Shown one piece after another: positions 36,301 to 44,821 of a stretch of 64,000 nt of DNA. The DNA comes from Parachitinimonas caeni. GTDB taxonomy: Bacteria > Pseudomonadota > Gammaproteobacteria > Burkholderiales > Chitinimonadaceae. The DNA lies in assembly GCF_030129945.1 (NCBI RefSeq), contig NZ_JARRAF010000001.1, positions 310,001 through 374,000 on the forward strand, read 5' to 3'. Position 1 is the stretch's first letter. Every line of letters begins with the position of its first letter. The notes beneath the pieces are model-generated. The model was not told the DNA's origin and made no database searches. It saw only the letters and a list, made by a program, of their open reading frames with translations. Both the position numbers and the translations under genes were made by a program.

Positions 36301-37353
36301 GAAATGGCCCTGCAGAAGGTCAACCAGCAGACCTTTGACTTGATCTGCATGGATGTGCAGATGCCGGGGCTCAATGGTTACGACACAACCCGCCGCCTGC
36401 GGGCCGACCCCCGCTTCGTCAACCTGCCGATTCTGGCGATGACGGCCAATGCAAGGGAAGAAGACAAAGCCCGCTGTGCCGAAGCCGGCATGAACGATGT
36501 GGTAACCAAGCCGATAGACAGTGCCGACCTCGAAGCCAAGCTGGCACGCCATCTGCCACCCCGCAAAGCCCCGCCACCCGCGGCCCCGATGCCTCCGGTG
36601 GCGGCTGAGCCGGTTGTGGCAGTGGCGCCTGCCCTGCCGGCGACTTCGCCGGTCGAGCGTGCCCGTAGCGTGCTGGGCTTTGATGTGGATGCCGCGCTGG
36701 GCCGTTTGCGGGGAGATCTGGGGCGCTATGAAAAGCTGCTGACCATGCTCGGCAAGAGCTGGCCGGCAGACCAGGAAGCGATGCAGACCTCGCTGGGCGC
36801 CAGCGACTGGCCTACGCTGGAGCGGCAGGCGCATACCCTCAAGGGCAGCGCGGCGACAGTTGGCGCCGAGGCGCTGACGGCGGCCGCATTTGCGCTGGAG
36901 ACGCTGTGCCGCAATCAGGCCGACCGTACCCGCATCGACCAGGCCACGCAGACCGTATTGGCCGGGCTGGCTGATGCCATGACCCGCATCCGCACTTATT
37001 TCGACCCTGCTGCCAGCCTGCCTGCAACACCGCTAGATGGCAGGCCCGCGTCACCCGCAGGGGTCGGGCCGGTGATGTTGCCATTCGACCAGCCATCCGC
37101 CGTCCGCTTGATCGCCGAACTGGAAGGGGCATTGCGGCGCGGCGACTTTGCGTCGTGCCGGCTGGTTGATGATCTGGCTAGCTGTTGTGCCCCCTCGCCC
37201 CTGGCCCCGCTGGCGCAGGAGCTGGCGACGGCTGTCCATCGCTTTGCCTTTGAAGAAGCCCGGGAACGGGCTGGTCAGCTGGCGGCCCAGCTGTGTGCGG
37301 ATCCTGTCAGGAAGGAGAGGGAACATGGACAAGCCGACCCTGCTGATCGTTGA
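33376..37353 (+). CDS. Multi-PAS hybrid sensor histidine kinase with REC and Hpt domains
   Basis: A 1325-aa cytoplasmic protein without membrane helices. Order: an N-terminal GAF-like segment (about 20-160), four PAS/PAC modules (about 170-650), a short coiled coil, HisKA with His702 in [13 protein letters not shown], HATPase, a receiver with Asp993 in CMDVQMPG, and a C-terminal Hpt domain with His1153 in [11 protein letters not shown]. It is thus a self-contained phosphorelay. The GTG at 33376 is chosen because GGGGAGA stands five bases before it; the upstream frame is GC-rich noncoding. It overlaps the next gene by 29 nt. Confidence 0.9.
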   Translation: MLTYNDASSLGERSSGTVTPELTVRFRSLQCLFSIMQIVDAAESCNLDTLRRIAQWLPPAYRFPHLAEVRLVVGDVDYQSDGWSDQMVDVRLVNIVAGSEVFGYLAVGYSQLCPAGDDGPFLLSENLLLDSVGLLLANWESRLRLFKSLRESEALYHGILNQAKDLFFLIDPLRDLIVDCNQSARDVLGKTLDELSIMPASALLGTPCAGEEAGSGARDDDRPLWPLHDKVGRLHHLRLSIERVWAGNAYYLAVMAADVTDAVVAERAMRESEERHRSLVESLSEGLLLYDRTGKIVTANRAARQMLGLDNQPKSQSRGSTDPFWQAVNEDGQPFDRHLHPALNTLFTGLPGRNVVVGIPYRDDAIRWLAVNTEPLSGDGKGRLKFSAVAVSLTDITEERRKSESLKLFQKIVDSASSGVLIADASEPDMPIIYVNAAFTQITGYGANEVLGRNARLLHEGMDNQDVLQTLRDAIRQKTSCTVLLHNRRKNGSLYWNELRIAPVFDNRGQLSHYVGLQHDVTERENARITLVENEARWMMALEAAGHGVWDWRIAEQQVFLSRVWKSMLGYAENEIGNNVESWIDCVHPADMASYRLELKAHLSGKIGTYRHEHRLRCKDGGYKWILDQGMVVERGPDGRALRVIGTHTDLTEQKETEQSLLLYQNHLEDIVDSRTLELRQALDDARAADVAKDEFLATMSHEIRTPMNGILGLTELALRIPLDSKARDYVSKARLSAQHLMGIINEILDFSKIRAGKLTLEAIPFSPEETLRHIVSLLHDRAEEKHIRLALDFVGNVPPALIGDPLRLSQIVTNLVGNGIKFTRSGSVSIRVASEPAAMAEHCLLQIEIRDTGIGMTPEVLQKLFSPFTQADTSTTRHYGGTGLGLAIVKRLCDLMQGEVSVSSEPGKGSCFQVRLVLPLANGQLVAQAAAERTESHDFHGYRILLVEDNPFNQQVASELLAYLGIEVSVADDGEMALQKVNQQTFDLICMDVQMPGLNGYDTTRRLRADPRFVNLPILAMTANAREEDKARCAEAGMNDVVTKPIDSADLEAKLARHLPPRKAPPPAAPMPPVAAEPVVAVAPALPATSPVERARSVLGFDVDAALGRLRGDLGRYEKLLTMLGKSWPADQEAMQTSLGASDWPTLERQAHTLKGSAATVGAEALTAAAFALETLCRNQADRTRIDQATQTVLAGLADAMTRIRTYFDPAASLPATPLDGRPASPAGVGPVMLPFDQPSAVRLIAELEGALRRGDFASCRLVDDLASCCAPSPLAPLAQELATAVHRFAFEEARERAGQLAAQLCADPVRKEREHGQADPADR

Positions 37354-38368
37354 CGATGCCCCGGACAATATCGAAGTGCTGGGTGGCTGGCTGGAGCCGC
37401 GCTACCACATCAAGGTGGCCATCAATGGCGAAACCGCCCTGCGGCTGGCGGCAACGCCCCCGCTGCCGGATCTGATCTTGCTGGATGTGATGATGCCGGC
37501 GATGGATGGCTACGAAGTCTGCCGCAAACTCAAAGTCATGCCGGAAACCCAGTCGATTCCGGTGATTTTCATTACCGCACTCGACGACGTCGAGGATGAG
37601 GCCAAAGGCCTGGCTCTGGGGGCGGTCGATTACCTGACCAAGCCGATCCGCTTTGCGATTCTGGAGGCCAGGGTGCAGACCCACCTGGCGCTCTACAACC
37701 AGAAACGCTTGCTGGAACGGCAGGTCGCCGAACGGACCCGCGAGTTGATGGAGACGCAGCGCGCCATCATCGAAAGCCTGGGGCGGGCCGCAGAATTCAA
37801 GGATAACGAGACTGGCATGCATGTGCTGCGCGTGGGGCGCATGGCCCGCCTGCTGGCGGAAGCCGCCGGTTACGACGAGCGCTTCAGTGCCCTGATCGAG
37901 CTGGCAGCGCCGATGCACGATGTCGGCAAGATCGGCATCGCCGACGCGATATTGCTCAAGCCGGGACCGCTGGATGCTGACGAACGGGCGCAGATGCAGC
38001 GGCACACCGTCATTGGCGCCACCATTCTTGGCGAGAACCGCTGCGATTTGATCGACATGGCGCGAACCATTGCACTGAACCATCACGAGCGCTGGGATGG
38101 CAAAGGCTATCCAGTCGGCACCCAGAGTGCCGAGATTCCGGCGGCGGGACGGATCGTTTCCATTGTCGATTGCTTCGATGCCCTGATCCATGCACGACCC
38201 TACAAGGCGGCCTGGCCGCTGGAAAAAGCCATGGACTTCATCACCAGCAATGCCGGGGTGCTGTTTGACCCCAAGCTGGTTGATCTGTTTGTCAGAGAGC
38301 TGCCGGCCATGCTCGATGCCATCAATACTTTGCGTGATCCTGATCATCAGGAGGAGGGGGAAAAATGA
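37325..38368 (+). CDS. RpfG-like response regulator with HD-GYP domain
   Basis: A 347-aa protein. The receiver domain has its phospho-acceptor Asp54 in LILLDVMMP. The HD-GYP domain shows HD at 198-199 ([11 protein letters not shown]) and GYP at 261-263 ([11 protein letters not shown]), both intact, so it should hydrolyse c-di-GMP. Its ATG is within the last codons of the hybrid kinase gene, so it is the likely output of that kinase. Confidence 0.93.
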   Translation: MDKPTLLIVDDAPDNIEVLGGWLEPRYHIKVAINGETALRLAATPPLPDLILLDVMMPAMDGYEVCRKLKVMPETQSIPVIFITALDDVEDEAKGLALGAVDYLTKPIRFAILEARVQTHLALYNQKRLLERQVAERTRELMETQRAIIESLGRAAEFKDNETGMHVLRVGRMARLLAEAAGYDERFSALIELAAPMHDVGKIGIADAILLKPGPLDADERAQMQRHTVIGATILGENRCDLIDMARTIALNHHERWDGKGYPVGTQSAEIPAAGRIVSIVDCFDALIHARPYKAAWPLEKAMDFITSNAGVLFDPKLVDLFVRELPAMLDAINTLRDPDHQEEGEK

Positions 38369-39516
38369 CTGAAAAAGATTCTGGATTTTCAATCTGGGTG
38401 GTGGACGACGACGCGCTGCAGCGTGAGCTGATTTCAGACGAGTTGATCGCCAGTGGCTACAAGGTCAGGCAGTTTGAATCCGGCAAGCTGGTGCTGCAGG
38501 TGCTCGAAGACTGCCAGCCGGACCTCTTGTTGCTGGATGTAGTGATGCCCGAGATCGACGGCTTCACCGTCTGTCAGCAGCTGCGGGCGCTGCATGGGCA
38601 CAATCAGGTTCAGGTGATTTTCATCTCCGCTTCGACCGACTACGAAACCCAGATGCGGGGGTATGACGTCGGCGGCGATGATTTTCTGAGCAAGCCGGTT
38701 GATCTGGAAGTGCTGACTTACAAAGTGCAGGTGGCCGAGCGCCTGTACAACACCCGTCGCTCGCTGACCGACGATGCGGGCCAGCTGCGCGATATGGCCT
38801 TCCTGGCCATGACCAATGCCGGCGAGCTGGGTACCGTTCTGACTGCGATGCGACAGTTTCTGAACGCCAAGAATGTGCACGAACTGGCACGGGCGCTGGT
38901 GACGCCGGCGATTGAATACGGGCTGGAAGGCGCTGTGCGGTTTCGCGGTGAAGGTGGGCAGAATCTTGATCTCAGTTTCGAAGGGGGGCCTTGCTCGCCA
39001 CTCGAATCGTCGATTCTCGACAAGATGCAAACGCAAGACCGGATCTTCTCTTTTCAAAGCCGCATGGTGGTGAATATTGGCCATACCACCTTGTTCCTGC
39101 GCAATATGCCCACCCAGGATGCCGACCGCTGTGGCCGTCTGCGCGACCATCTGGCCTTGATTGTCGAAGGCGCCGATCACCGGCTGGATGCGATTCTGGC
39201 CGAAGAAGATCGTGATCGTAAGGCGGCCGGCATCAGCCGGGCGCTGGTAACGCTGGGGCTGGGTATCGACACCTTCCGCTCGGTGTCGCAGGAGGTCCGG
39301 CGCAGCGCGCTGGTGCTGACGCAGGATTTATCCGACCGACTGACGCAGGAGCTGGTGCGGCTGGGGTTGACCGACCAGCAGGAAGACCGGCTTGCCCGCC
39401 TGATCAGTGGCTATGCAGAAGAAATGACCAGCCTGCTCAGCCGCAGTGCCGAGATCGAAGCCTCATTGAGTGAAACCAACGAGGTGCTGGTTGCCATTCA
39501 TCACAGCACCCCATGA
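38365..39516 (+). CDS. Response regulator with unknown C-terminal sensor/output domain
   Basis: A 383-aa protein. Receiver domain 1-125 with Asp58 in LLLLDVVMP and the KPVD lysine. The rest, about 250 residues, begins with a helix (RRSLTDDAGQLRDMAFLAM) and contains a GAF-like region (ARALVTPAIEYGLEGAVRF) and a helical end; no known DNA-binding or enzyme domain is evident. It overlaps the HD-GYP gene by 4 nt (ATGA), making a three-gene operon. Confidence 0.85.
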   Translation: MTEKDSGFSIWVVDDDALQRELISDELIASGYKVRQFESGKLVLQVLEDCQPDLLLLDVVMPEIDGFTVCQQLRALHGHNQVQVIFISASTDYETQMRGYDVGGDDFLSKPVDLEVLTYKVQVAERLYNTRRSLTDDAGQLRDMAFLAMTNAGELGTVLTAMRQFLNAKNVHELARALVTPAIEYGLEGAVRFRGEGGQNLDLSFEGGPCSPLESSILDKMQTQDRIFSFQSRMVVNIGHTTLFLRNMPTQDADRCGRLRDHLALIVEGADHRLDAILAEEDRDRKAAGISRALVTLGLGIDTFRSVSQEVRRSALVLTQDLSDRLTQELVRLGLTDQQEDRLARLISGYAEEMTSLLSRSAEIEASLSETNEVLVAIHHSTP

Positions 39517-39572
39517 CAACAGACCGACGTCCAGGCGCCGGGTGATGAGTCTCTACCCCTCGGCGGTTTGAT

Positions 39573-39603
39573 GGAGGCTCCCCACCCGCAGTGGGAAGCC
39601 TCC
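39573..39603. terminator. Hairpin between convergent response regulator and LuxR genes
   Basis: GGAGGCT-C-CCCAC / GTGGG-A-AGCCTCC with a CCGCA loop, placed between two convergent stops. There is no U-tract on either strand, so it may act as a weak bidirectional terminator. Confidence 0.6.
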
Positions 39604-39622
39604 GGGTTGGAGTGTTGGCCGA

Positions 39623-40306
39623 TTATGCCGCGCCGCGTATGGCGAACAGTGCCGTCGAGAGCGGATGCTGAAAGCCGGCCCTCTGCGCCAGACTGGCCAG
39701 CTGCCGGCCGATAAAAGCTTCGGTTTGGTGATAACGCCGGGCCAGGGCTTCGAGCGATTGGCCCTCAAACAGAAAGCGCAGCAGGTCGAAATGCGCCACT
39801 GAAAGATCGGCCACAAACTGCTCGGCCGTCACGATGCCGGGCACCACCGCGCTGAAGCAGCTCGCCGCTGTCATCGTTGTATTCAGCTGGCGTATCAATT
39901 CTTCGCCACGCGGCAAATCATCCTGATCCCCCGCCAGCGTTAGCACCAGGCGGTTCCCATGTGGATTGGCCACAACCGAATCAATCCCGGAGCGAATCCC
40001 CTTCGAGCTGAATTCATCCCAATGATCAATAGCTCGCTCTTCTTCATAAAACTGCTTACCCCAGATGACTGGTTTCGCATTGGGTTGGAGTACTCGGAGG
40101 GCAACCGGATCGCGTTCCCGCATGCCGGGCTCGCCCACCCCATCCCAGCCATTCGGAAAATTGTGCCAGACCGTCATTGTCCCGGAACAGCGATAAGCCA
40201 GCGCATAGCTCGAAAGACCCGCGTGCTCCATCACCCTGGTCAATGCCGTCCGGATGTCTTGCTCGTTTTTTGCTTGAACCAGATCGACAAGGAAGTTGTA
40301 AGTCAT
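39623..40306 (-). CDS. LuxR-type autoinducer-binding protein with degenerate HTH
   Basis: A 227-aa protein. Residues 1-150 have the autoinducer-binding fold: NFPNGWDGVG, RERDPVAL, KPVIWGK, SKGIRSGIDS and ANPHGNRLVLTLAGD. The Trp, Asp-Pro and second Trp of the pocket are kept, but the position four after the first Trp, a Tyr in TraR and LasR, is Gly. The C-terminal part (FDLLRFLFEGQSLEALARRY) only loosely resembles a LuxR HTH. GGGAG precedes the ATG. It is 14 nt after a repeat peptide gene and is last in that operon. An AHL synthase gene is not in the window. Confidence 0.82.
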   Translation of the reverse strand: MTYNFLVDLVQAKNEQDIRTALTRVMEHAGLSSYALAYRCSGTMTVWHNFPNGWDGVGEPGMRERDPVALRVLQPNAKPVIWGKQFYEEERAIDHWDEFSSKGIRSGIDSVVANPHGNRLVLTLAGDQDDLPRGEELIRQLNTTMTAASCFSAVVPGIVTAEQFVADLSVAHFDLLRFLFEGQSLEALARRYHQTEAFIGRQLASLAQRAGFQHPLSTALFAIRGAA

Positions 40307-40319
40307 ACCTACTCCCTCT

Positions 40320-40502
40320 TTACGCTACGGGATATGGCCCGTCGGCTTTGGCTACAGGGTACGGTCCATCAGATTTGGCAACGGGATATGGCCCGCTGGT
40401 TGAATCCACAACGGCGCTGGCGTCGGATTCACTGCCCCCTCCTGCCACCAATGCGAGTTGCTCAAGACTCAGGGTTACGACTTGATGGGTTGTCAGCTTC
40501 AT
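40320..40502 (-). CDS. Double-glycine-leader peptide with three GPYPVA repeats
   Basis: A 60-aa peptide. Leader MKLTTHQVVTLSLEQLALVAGG fits a bacteriocin/pheromone GG signal. After an acidic spacer (GSESDASAVVDSTS) come three units GPYPVAKSD, GPYPVAKAD and GPYPVA at the very C-terminus. The six-residue unit is identical in all three copies although the codons differ at most positions (for example GGG/GGA, CCA/CCG, TAT/TAC, CCC/CCT), which shows selection on the peptide. The ATG overlaps the upstream stop (ATGA) and the LuxR gene follows after 14 nt. Product may be a signal or a repeated-core RiPP; no peptidase or exporter is near. Confidence 0.8.
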   Translation of the reverse strand: MKLTTHQVVTLSLEQLALVAGGGSESDASAVVDSTSGPYPVAKSDGPYPVAKADGPYPVA

Positions 40503-41404
40503 TTAATGGCTACCTCCATAGAGTGGGCATACGGTAAGGGCTTGGCGGTCGGGTCAAAGGTCAGCAACTGCGACAGAACGGCCTGAATCGCATCTGGGCA
40601 CAGATCGACGGCATATTCATTACTACCGCCTGGCAACGCACGGCCAAATTCGCCCAGTGTTGAATGTTCGAGCGCCGCATAGATAACTGGAATATGTGAA
40701 CGAACGCGCATGCGCACCCGCTTAACAAACAACTCTGCGGCGCGACTGACCAGCGGGCTGCCTTCAATCACCAGCGCATGCAAACCCTTGCCGGTGGCGT
40801 CGATCAACGACCCGTGGGACGTGTGGCCCTTCACCGCGTAGCCACACTCAGCCAGCCCCGCAACCGCGCTGGCCAGCCACTCTTCATTCAACGAGAACAA
40901 ATGCACCGAATAATGATGCGTCGGTAGCGGCGTGCTCGAAACATCCAGCAAACAAGCCGAATGGTCACACTCACCAAAAAGCGGAAGCTGGCGCGTGCCA
41001 ATAAACCAGCTGTCGTTGTGCCGCCGGGCAATCAGCACATCCTGACGGCCCAGATGCTGCGGGGGCAGCTCAGGCCCCAGCTCGAAGCGGCAAGGGTAAG
41101 CACGGCCGTGAATAATCAGGACTCCCGACTCAATCCGCTTGCCTACACGTTGCGGATTGACAGCATCTGTCGGCGATAACTGGCAGGCCGCAGCAATACG
41201 ATCCAGCATTTCCAGCGTAATGGGCGTGTGGTTACTGAGCATGCGCGAGAGTGACGAGCGGGAAGGCTGGTTGCCCAGCTGCTCGGCCAACCAACCCGCC
41301 GCACCCTGGGTGGGCCGCAAATGCGGCTTGGCTGCCCGCTCGACCTGCTGCACCAGTACCTCATGACTACTGGTGGGCGGTAAATTTTCTTCGTTTCGGC
41401 CCAT
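40499..41404 (-). CDS. HTH regulator, first gene of the repeat-peptide operon
   Basis: A 301-aa protein. The N-terminal 75 residues hold an XRE/BetR-like helix-turn-helix (GWLAEQLGNQPSRSSLSRML, ITLEMLDRIAAACQLS). The middle has a small beta-rich part (VLIIHGRAYPCRFELGPELP), and the C-terminal 120 residues are alpha/beta and look receiver-like (ALVIEGSPLVSRAAEL), but no phospho-acceptor can be assigned. ATG at 41404 has GAGG five bases upstream; a GTG two codons earlier is less likely. It is coupled to the peptide gene through ATGA, so it may regulate or sense the peptide. Confidence 0.75.
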   Translation of the reverse strand: MGRNEENLPPTSSHEVLVQQVERAAKPHLRPTQGAAGWLAEQLGNQPSRSSLSRMLSNHTPITLEMLDRIAAACQLSPTDAVNPQRVGKRIESGVLIIHGRAYPCRFELGPELPPQHLGRQDVLIARRHNDSWFIGTRQLPLFGECDHSACLLDVSSTPLPTHHYSVHLFSLNEEWLASAVAGLAECGYAVKGHTSHGSLIDATGKGLHALVIEGSPLVSRAAELFVKRVRMRVRSHIPVIYAALEHSTLGEFGRALPGGSNEYAVDLCPDAIQAVLSQLLTFDPTAKPLPYAHSMEVAIK

Positions 41405-42157
41405 ATGCACCTCGTATCAGGAAGAGGCAAAAATCTAGCATATGGTCAAAAATATTGAAAACAGAAAGTTTTTGAGCCGTGCATAGAATGCAATATAGGA
41501 TAACCCTTACCATCCAATGTAGTTAGGATTTTAATACGACCAATGGCCTAACTGGGTGGTCAAGAAATACCCAGCCAAGTACCAAGGCTGGAGCTTTTTC
41601 AGTAGATTGGTGTAAGACAGGATCAGATATTTTGTTGGTGTGCTGATCGGCTGGCAGACTGCACACGCAAAAAGCCGGGCCAGACAGGCTGGCACCGGCG
41701 GCGGGATGGGGATAACGATGGAGGAGCGCGTTTGGCCAGCTGATGAGGCTTTGCCCTCTATTCTTTTTTATGCGTAAGGTCTGCTGATTCAGTTTGAGAA
41801 GGGGGTCACGCCAATTCTTGAAGCTTTGTCACTCCCTAAGGTGCTCATGATGGTCGACTGAACTCAGATTACTTCTTCACCGTTAGAAATGACTGTCGCG
41901 ATAGCAACGGGAGTCAAACCAGTAGTAAGAACTAACTTTCCGCCCAAGTTTGGCAGCCTAGGCGTTGGGTTCCACCAGATTCCATTCCACGACGCAGCTG
42001 GCCGCTCTATCGGGCTAGATAGTTTGGTCAGCCCCAATGGGTAAAACGCCGAATGGCTTCACGGCACGTTCTTTCGTAATGCATTGCGCGCTTTCGGTCT
42101 TTTGTTGTGTAGAGCCGGGTACTACAATGCCCGGCTTTCTACCTGAGGAGACCTACC
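41405..42157. other. Intergenic region with a small-RNA candidate
   Basis: No supportable protein gene in 753 bp. The left 200 bp hold the HTH-gene promoter and the small-RNA candidate. The stretch 41640-42100 has no coding signal I trust and may be decayed sequence. The promoter for the small secreted protein at 42158 lies at the right end (TACAAT at 42122-42127). Confidence 0.5.
41505..41599 (+). ncRNA. Candidate small RNA with own promoter and terminator
   Basis: TTGAGC (41472-41477), 16 nt, TATAGG (41494-41499) form a plausible sigma-70 promoter. About 15 nt later is a stem AGTTAGG/CCTAACT (41521-41553), then CCAGCC/GGCTGG (41571-41591) followed by AGCTTTTT, a standard intrinsic terminator. 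No open frame lies between promoter and terminator, and no plus-strand gene precedes it. Transcript would be about 95 nt. Function unknown; it diverges from the HTH/peptide/LuxR operon. Confidence 0.5.
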
Positions 42158-42442
42158 ATGCAAAAATTCGTTCTGAGCCTGATTGCCACTGTTTGCGCCG
42201 GTTCCGTTCTGGCTGCCGAGCCGGCCAAGCACGGCTGCACCAAGCCTGAGTACCCTGGCAAGCTGGCGTCGCCCACTCAGACCAGCCGCTTCAACAAAAA
42301 CTGGAAAGAATACAGCGACTGCATCAACAAGTTCATCTCTGAGCAGAACGCAGCCATCAAAGTGGCACAGGATGCTGCCCAGGCTGCCATTGACGAGTAC
42401 AACGCCGTGGCAGCCCAGCTGAAGGCCGATCAGGGCCAGTAA
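42158..42442 (+). CDS. Small secreted protein of unknown function
   Basis: A 94-aa protein with a clear signal peptide (MQKFVLSLIATVCAGSVLA, cut at AEP) and a mature part with two cysteines (HGC, SDC) that can form a disulfide, then an Ala-rich C-terminal helix with Gln and Asp. Periplasmic or exported. No family is recognised. GAGGAG is nine bases before the ATG. It is monocistronic, with a strong terminator. Confidence 0.8.
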   Translation: MQKFVLSLIATVCAGSVLAAEPAKHGCTKPEYPGKLASPTQTSRFNKNWKEYSDCINKFISEQNAAIKVAQDAAQAAIDEYNAVAAQLKADQGQ

Positions 42443-42457
42443 GCCACCAGACTTTGA

Positions 42458-42505
42458 AACAACAATGGCCGGCATCACCTGAGTGTGATGCCGGCCATTG
42501 TTGTT
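42458..42505. terminator. Bidirectional terminator between secreted protein and parE
   Basis: A perfect 21-bp inverted repeat (AACAACAATGGCCGGCATCA...) with a 6-nt loop sits between two convergent genes. A/T-rich outer arms give a U-tract in both directions. Confidence 0.9.
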
Positions 42506-42532
42506 GATGGCGTCGGTGCTGAGCGGATTCGG

Positions 42533-44509
42533 TCAGATGTCGGCTTCGACCGAATTGCCGCGTGCTTCGAGCCAGGCGCGACGGCTGGATGCCTCGCTCT
42601 TGCCCATCAGCATTTTCATCATGTCCTGCGTGTTGGTGGCAACGTCCGGCGCTACCTTGACCTGCAGCAGCCGGCGGGTATCCGGGTTCATGGTGGTTTC
42701 AAACAGTTGCTCGGCACTCATTTCGCCCAAGCCTTTGAAGCGCGAAATCTGCCAGCTGCCTTCCCGCACCTTTTCCAAACGCAACTTGTCGAGAATCGCT
42801 TCGAGCTCCGACTCATCCAGCGCATAGGCTTTGCGCGGCGGCTTGTTCTTGCCGCTGCCCGCAACATCCACCCGATACAGCGGTGGCTGGGCCACGTAGA
42901 TGTGGCCGTGGGCGATCAGCTGGGGGAAGTGCCGGTAGAACAGTGTCAGCAGCAGTACCTGAATATGCGAGCCGTCAACGTCGGCATCCGACATCACCAC
43001 GATCTTGTGGTAACGCAGGCCCGATAGATCAGCCGGACTATCGGCGGCATGCGGATCGACGCCAATGGCCACCGCAATATCGTGGACTTCGTTGTTGGCG
43101 AAGATCTGGTCGCGATCGACTTCGAAGGTGTTGAGCACCTTGCCCCGCAAAGGCAGGATGGCTTGAAAGTCTTTGTCGCGCCCCTGCTTGGCCGAGCCAC
43201 CGGCCGAGTCACCTTCCACCAGAAACAGCTCGCAACGCTCCGACTCATCGCTGGCGCAATCGGTCAGCTTGCCCGGTAATACCGCTACGCCGGAGGATTT
43301 TTTCTTCTCGACCTTCTGCGCCGATTTCATCCGGCTCTGTGCCTGCCGGATGGCCAATTCAGCCAGCCGTTTGCCGTAATCGGTGTGCTCGTTCAGCCAT
43401 AGCTCGAACGGGTCTTTCAGCATGGATGACACCAGCCGTACCGCATCGCGGCTTGATAGCCGCTCCTTGGTCTGACCTTGGAACTGCGGGTCCAGCACTT
43501 TGGCCGAGAGCACAAACGAAGCGCGGGCGAACACGTCTTCCGGCAGTAGCTTGACGCCCTTGGGCAGCAGGCTGTGCAGCTCGACGAAGTTCTTGATGGC
43601 GTTGAAGACGCCATCTTTCAGTCCGTTCTCGTGGGTGCCGCCTGACGGGGTCGGGATCAGGTTGACATAGGATTCGCGTGCGACCGGGCCTTCTTCGGTC
43701 CAAGTGATGACCCAGGCAGCGCCTTCGCCCGGAGCAAAGGTTTCTGAGTCGTTGCCGATGTATTTTTCGCCAGCAAACAGCGGGACGACGGTGGTGTAGC
43801 CGGTCAGCATCTCGTCCAGATAACCAGCCAGCCCCTGCGGATAATGCCAGGCACGCTCATCGCAGCTGCCATCGCGCTTTTCGAGGGTGAGTGTTACCCG
43901 TATGCCGGGCAATAGCACCGCCTTGGAGCGCAGGATGTGCTCAAGCTCGGCCAGCGGAATGGTCGGGCTGTCGAAGTATTTGGCGTCAGGCCAGGCGCGT
44001 ACCCAGGTGCCGGTATTGCGCTTGCCGACTTCGTTGACGGTTGCCAGCGGCTCAATCACATCGCCGCCGGCAAAGGCCAGCGCATGCTCGGTGCCCTCGC
44101 GTTTGACGCGAACTTCGAGTCGGGTCGAAAGCGCGTTGGTGACCGATACCCCCACGCCGTGCAGGCCACCGGAGAAGCTGTAGGCGCCACCATCTTTCTT
44201 GTTGAACTTGCCACCCGCATGCAGCTGGGTGAACACCACTTCAACCGTCGGTCTGCCCACTTCAGGGTGAATGCCTACCGGAATGCCGCGACCATCGTCC
44301 GCCACGGATACCGAGCCATCGGCCCAGACCTTGACGGCAATCGTCTTGGCAAAGCCGGCCAAGGCTTCGTCGGCCGCGTTGTCGATGACTTCCTGGATGA
44401 TGTGGAGCGGATTCTCGGTGCGGGTATACATGCCGGGCCGGTGCTTGACCGGCTCCAGGCCCTTGAGGACTTTGACCGAGGATTCGTCGTACTGATTAGC
44501 TTGCGCCAT
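42533..44509 (-). CDS. parE: DNA topoisomerase IV subunit B
   Basis: A 658-aa ATPase subunit of topoisomerase IV. GHKL ATP site: IIQEVIDNAADEAL and DDGRGIPVG; LHGVGVSVTNALS is the Mg/ATP lid; TOPRIM: LVEGDSAGGSAKQGRD and MSDADVDGSHI. The length of about 650 and lack of the GyrB insert decide for ParE over GyrB. The start at 44509 is at MAQANQYDESSVKVLKGLEP, usual for ParE. Convergent with the small secreted protein gene. Confidence 0.95.
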   Translation of the reverse strand: MAQANQYDESSVKVLKGLEPVKHRPGMYTRTENPLHIIQEVIDNAADEALAGFAKTIAVKVWADGSVSVADDGRGIPVGIHPEVGRPTVEVVFTQLHAGGKFNKKDGGAYSFSGGLHGVGVSVTNALSTRLEVRVKREGTEHALAFAGGDVIEPLATVNEVGKRNTGTWVRAWPDAKYFDSPTIPLAELEHILRSKAVLLPGIRVTLTLEKRDGSCDERAWHYPQGLAGYLDEMLTGYTTVVPLFAGEKYIGNDSETFAPGEGAAWVITWTEEGPVARESYVNLIPTPSGGTHENGLKDGVFNAIKNFVELHSLLPKGVKLLPEDVFARASFVLSAKVLDPQFQGQTKERLSSRDAVRLVSSMLKDPFELWLNEHTDYGKRLAELAIRQAQSRMKSAQKVEKKKSSGVAVLPGKLTDCASDESERCELFLVEGDSAGGSAKQGRDKDFQAILPLRGKVLNTFEVDRDQIFANNEVHDIAVAIGVDPHAADSPADLSGLRYHKIVVMSDADVDGSHIQVLLLTLFYRHFPQLIAHGHIYVAQPPLYRVDVAGSGKNKPPRKAYALDESELEAILDKLRLEKVREGSWQISRFKGLGEMSAEQLFETTMNPDTRRLLQVKVAPDVATNTQDMMKMLMGKSEASSRRAWLEARGNSVEADI

Positions 44510-44821
44510 GGCTCACTCGGGAATGCAAAAACGGTCCGCAGTCTAGCACAGGCCATGCCCGCCATCGGGGTAATCAGGAATTGCCGGGCCGGGTTGGGGT
44601 GGCCGGTATGGGTGGGAAGTGGGGCGGTTCATGACGAGCGCGTGCATGCCCGGCAGAAAAGTATTGCGAGATGTAACAGCTTCAGGCTCAAAGCCTTTAT
44701 TTATAGGCTTCTGGCATGTGAACGGTTGGTTCCGGGGGATAAGAGGCCTCCCATTTGTCATAAGCTTATGCTAATAATCTTGCCTGATAGCGCTGCGACT
44801 GGCGCAATGGGAGACGATACG
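44510..44821. other. Intergenic promoter region between parE and the DUF1800 gene
   Basis: A gene-free stretch of 312 bp between divergent genes. It contains AAGCCT-N8-AGGCTT (44690-44711) and should hold two divergent promoters. Nothing else was recognised. Confidence 0.5.

Noticed and set aside
40320-40420. CRISPR-like short repeats
   Set aside because: The repeats are in frame, differ by synonymous changes, and lack constant spacers; they are coding repeats.
42533-44509. GyrB instead of ParE
   Set aside because: 658 residues, ParE-like N-terminus and no GyrB-specific insert; parC is also in the window.
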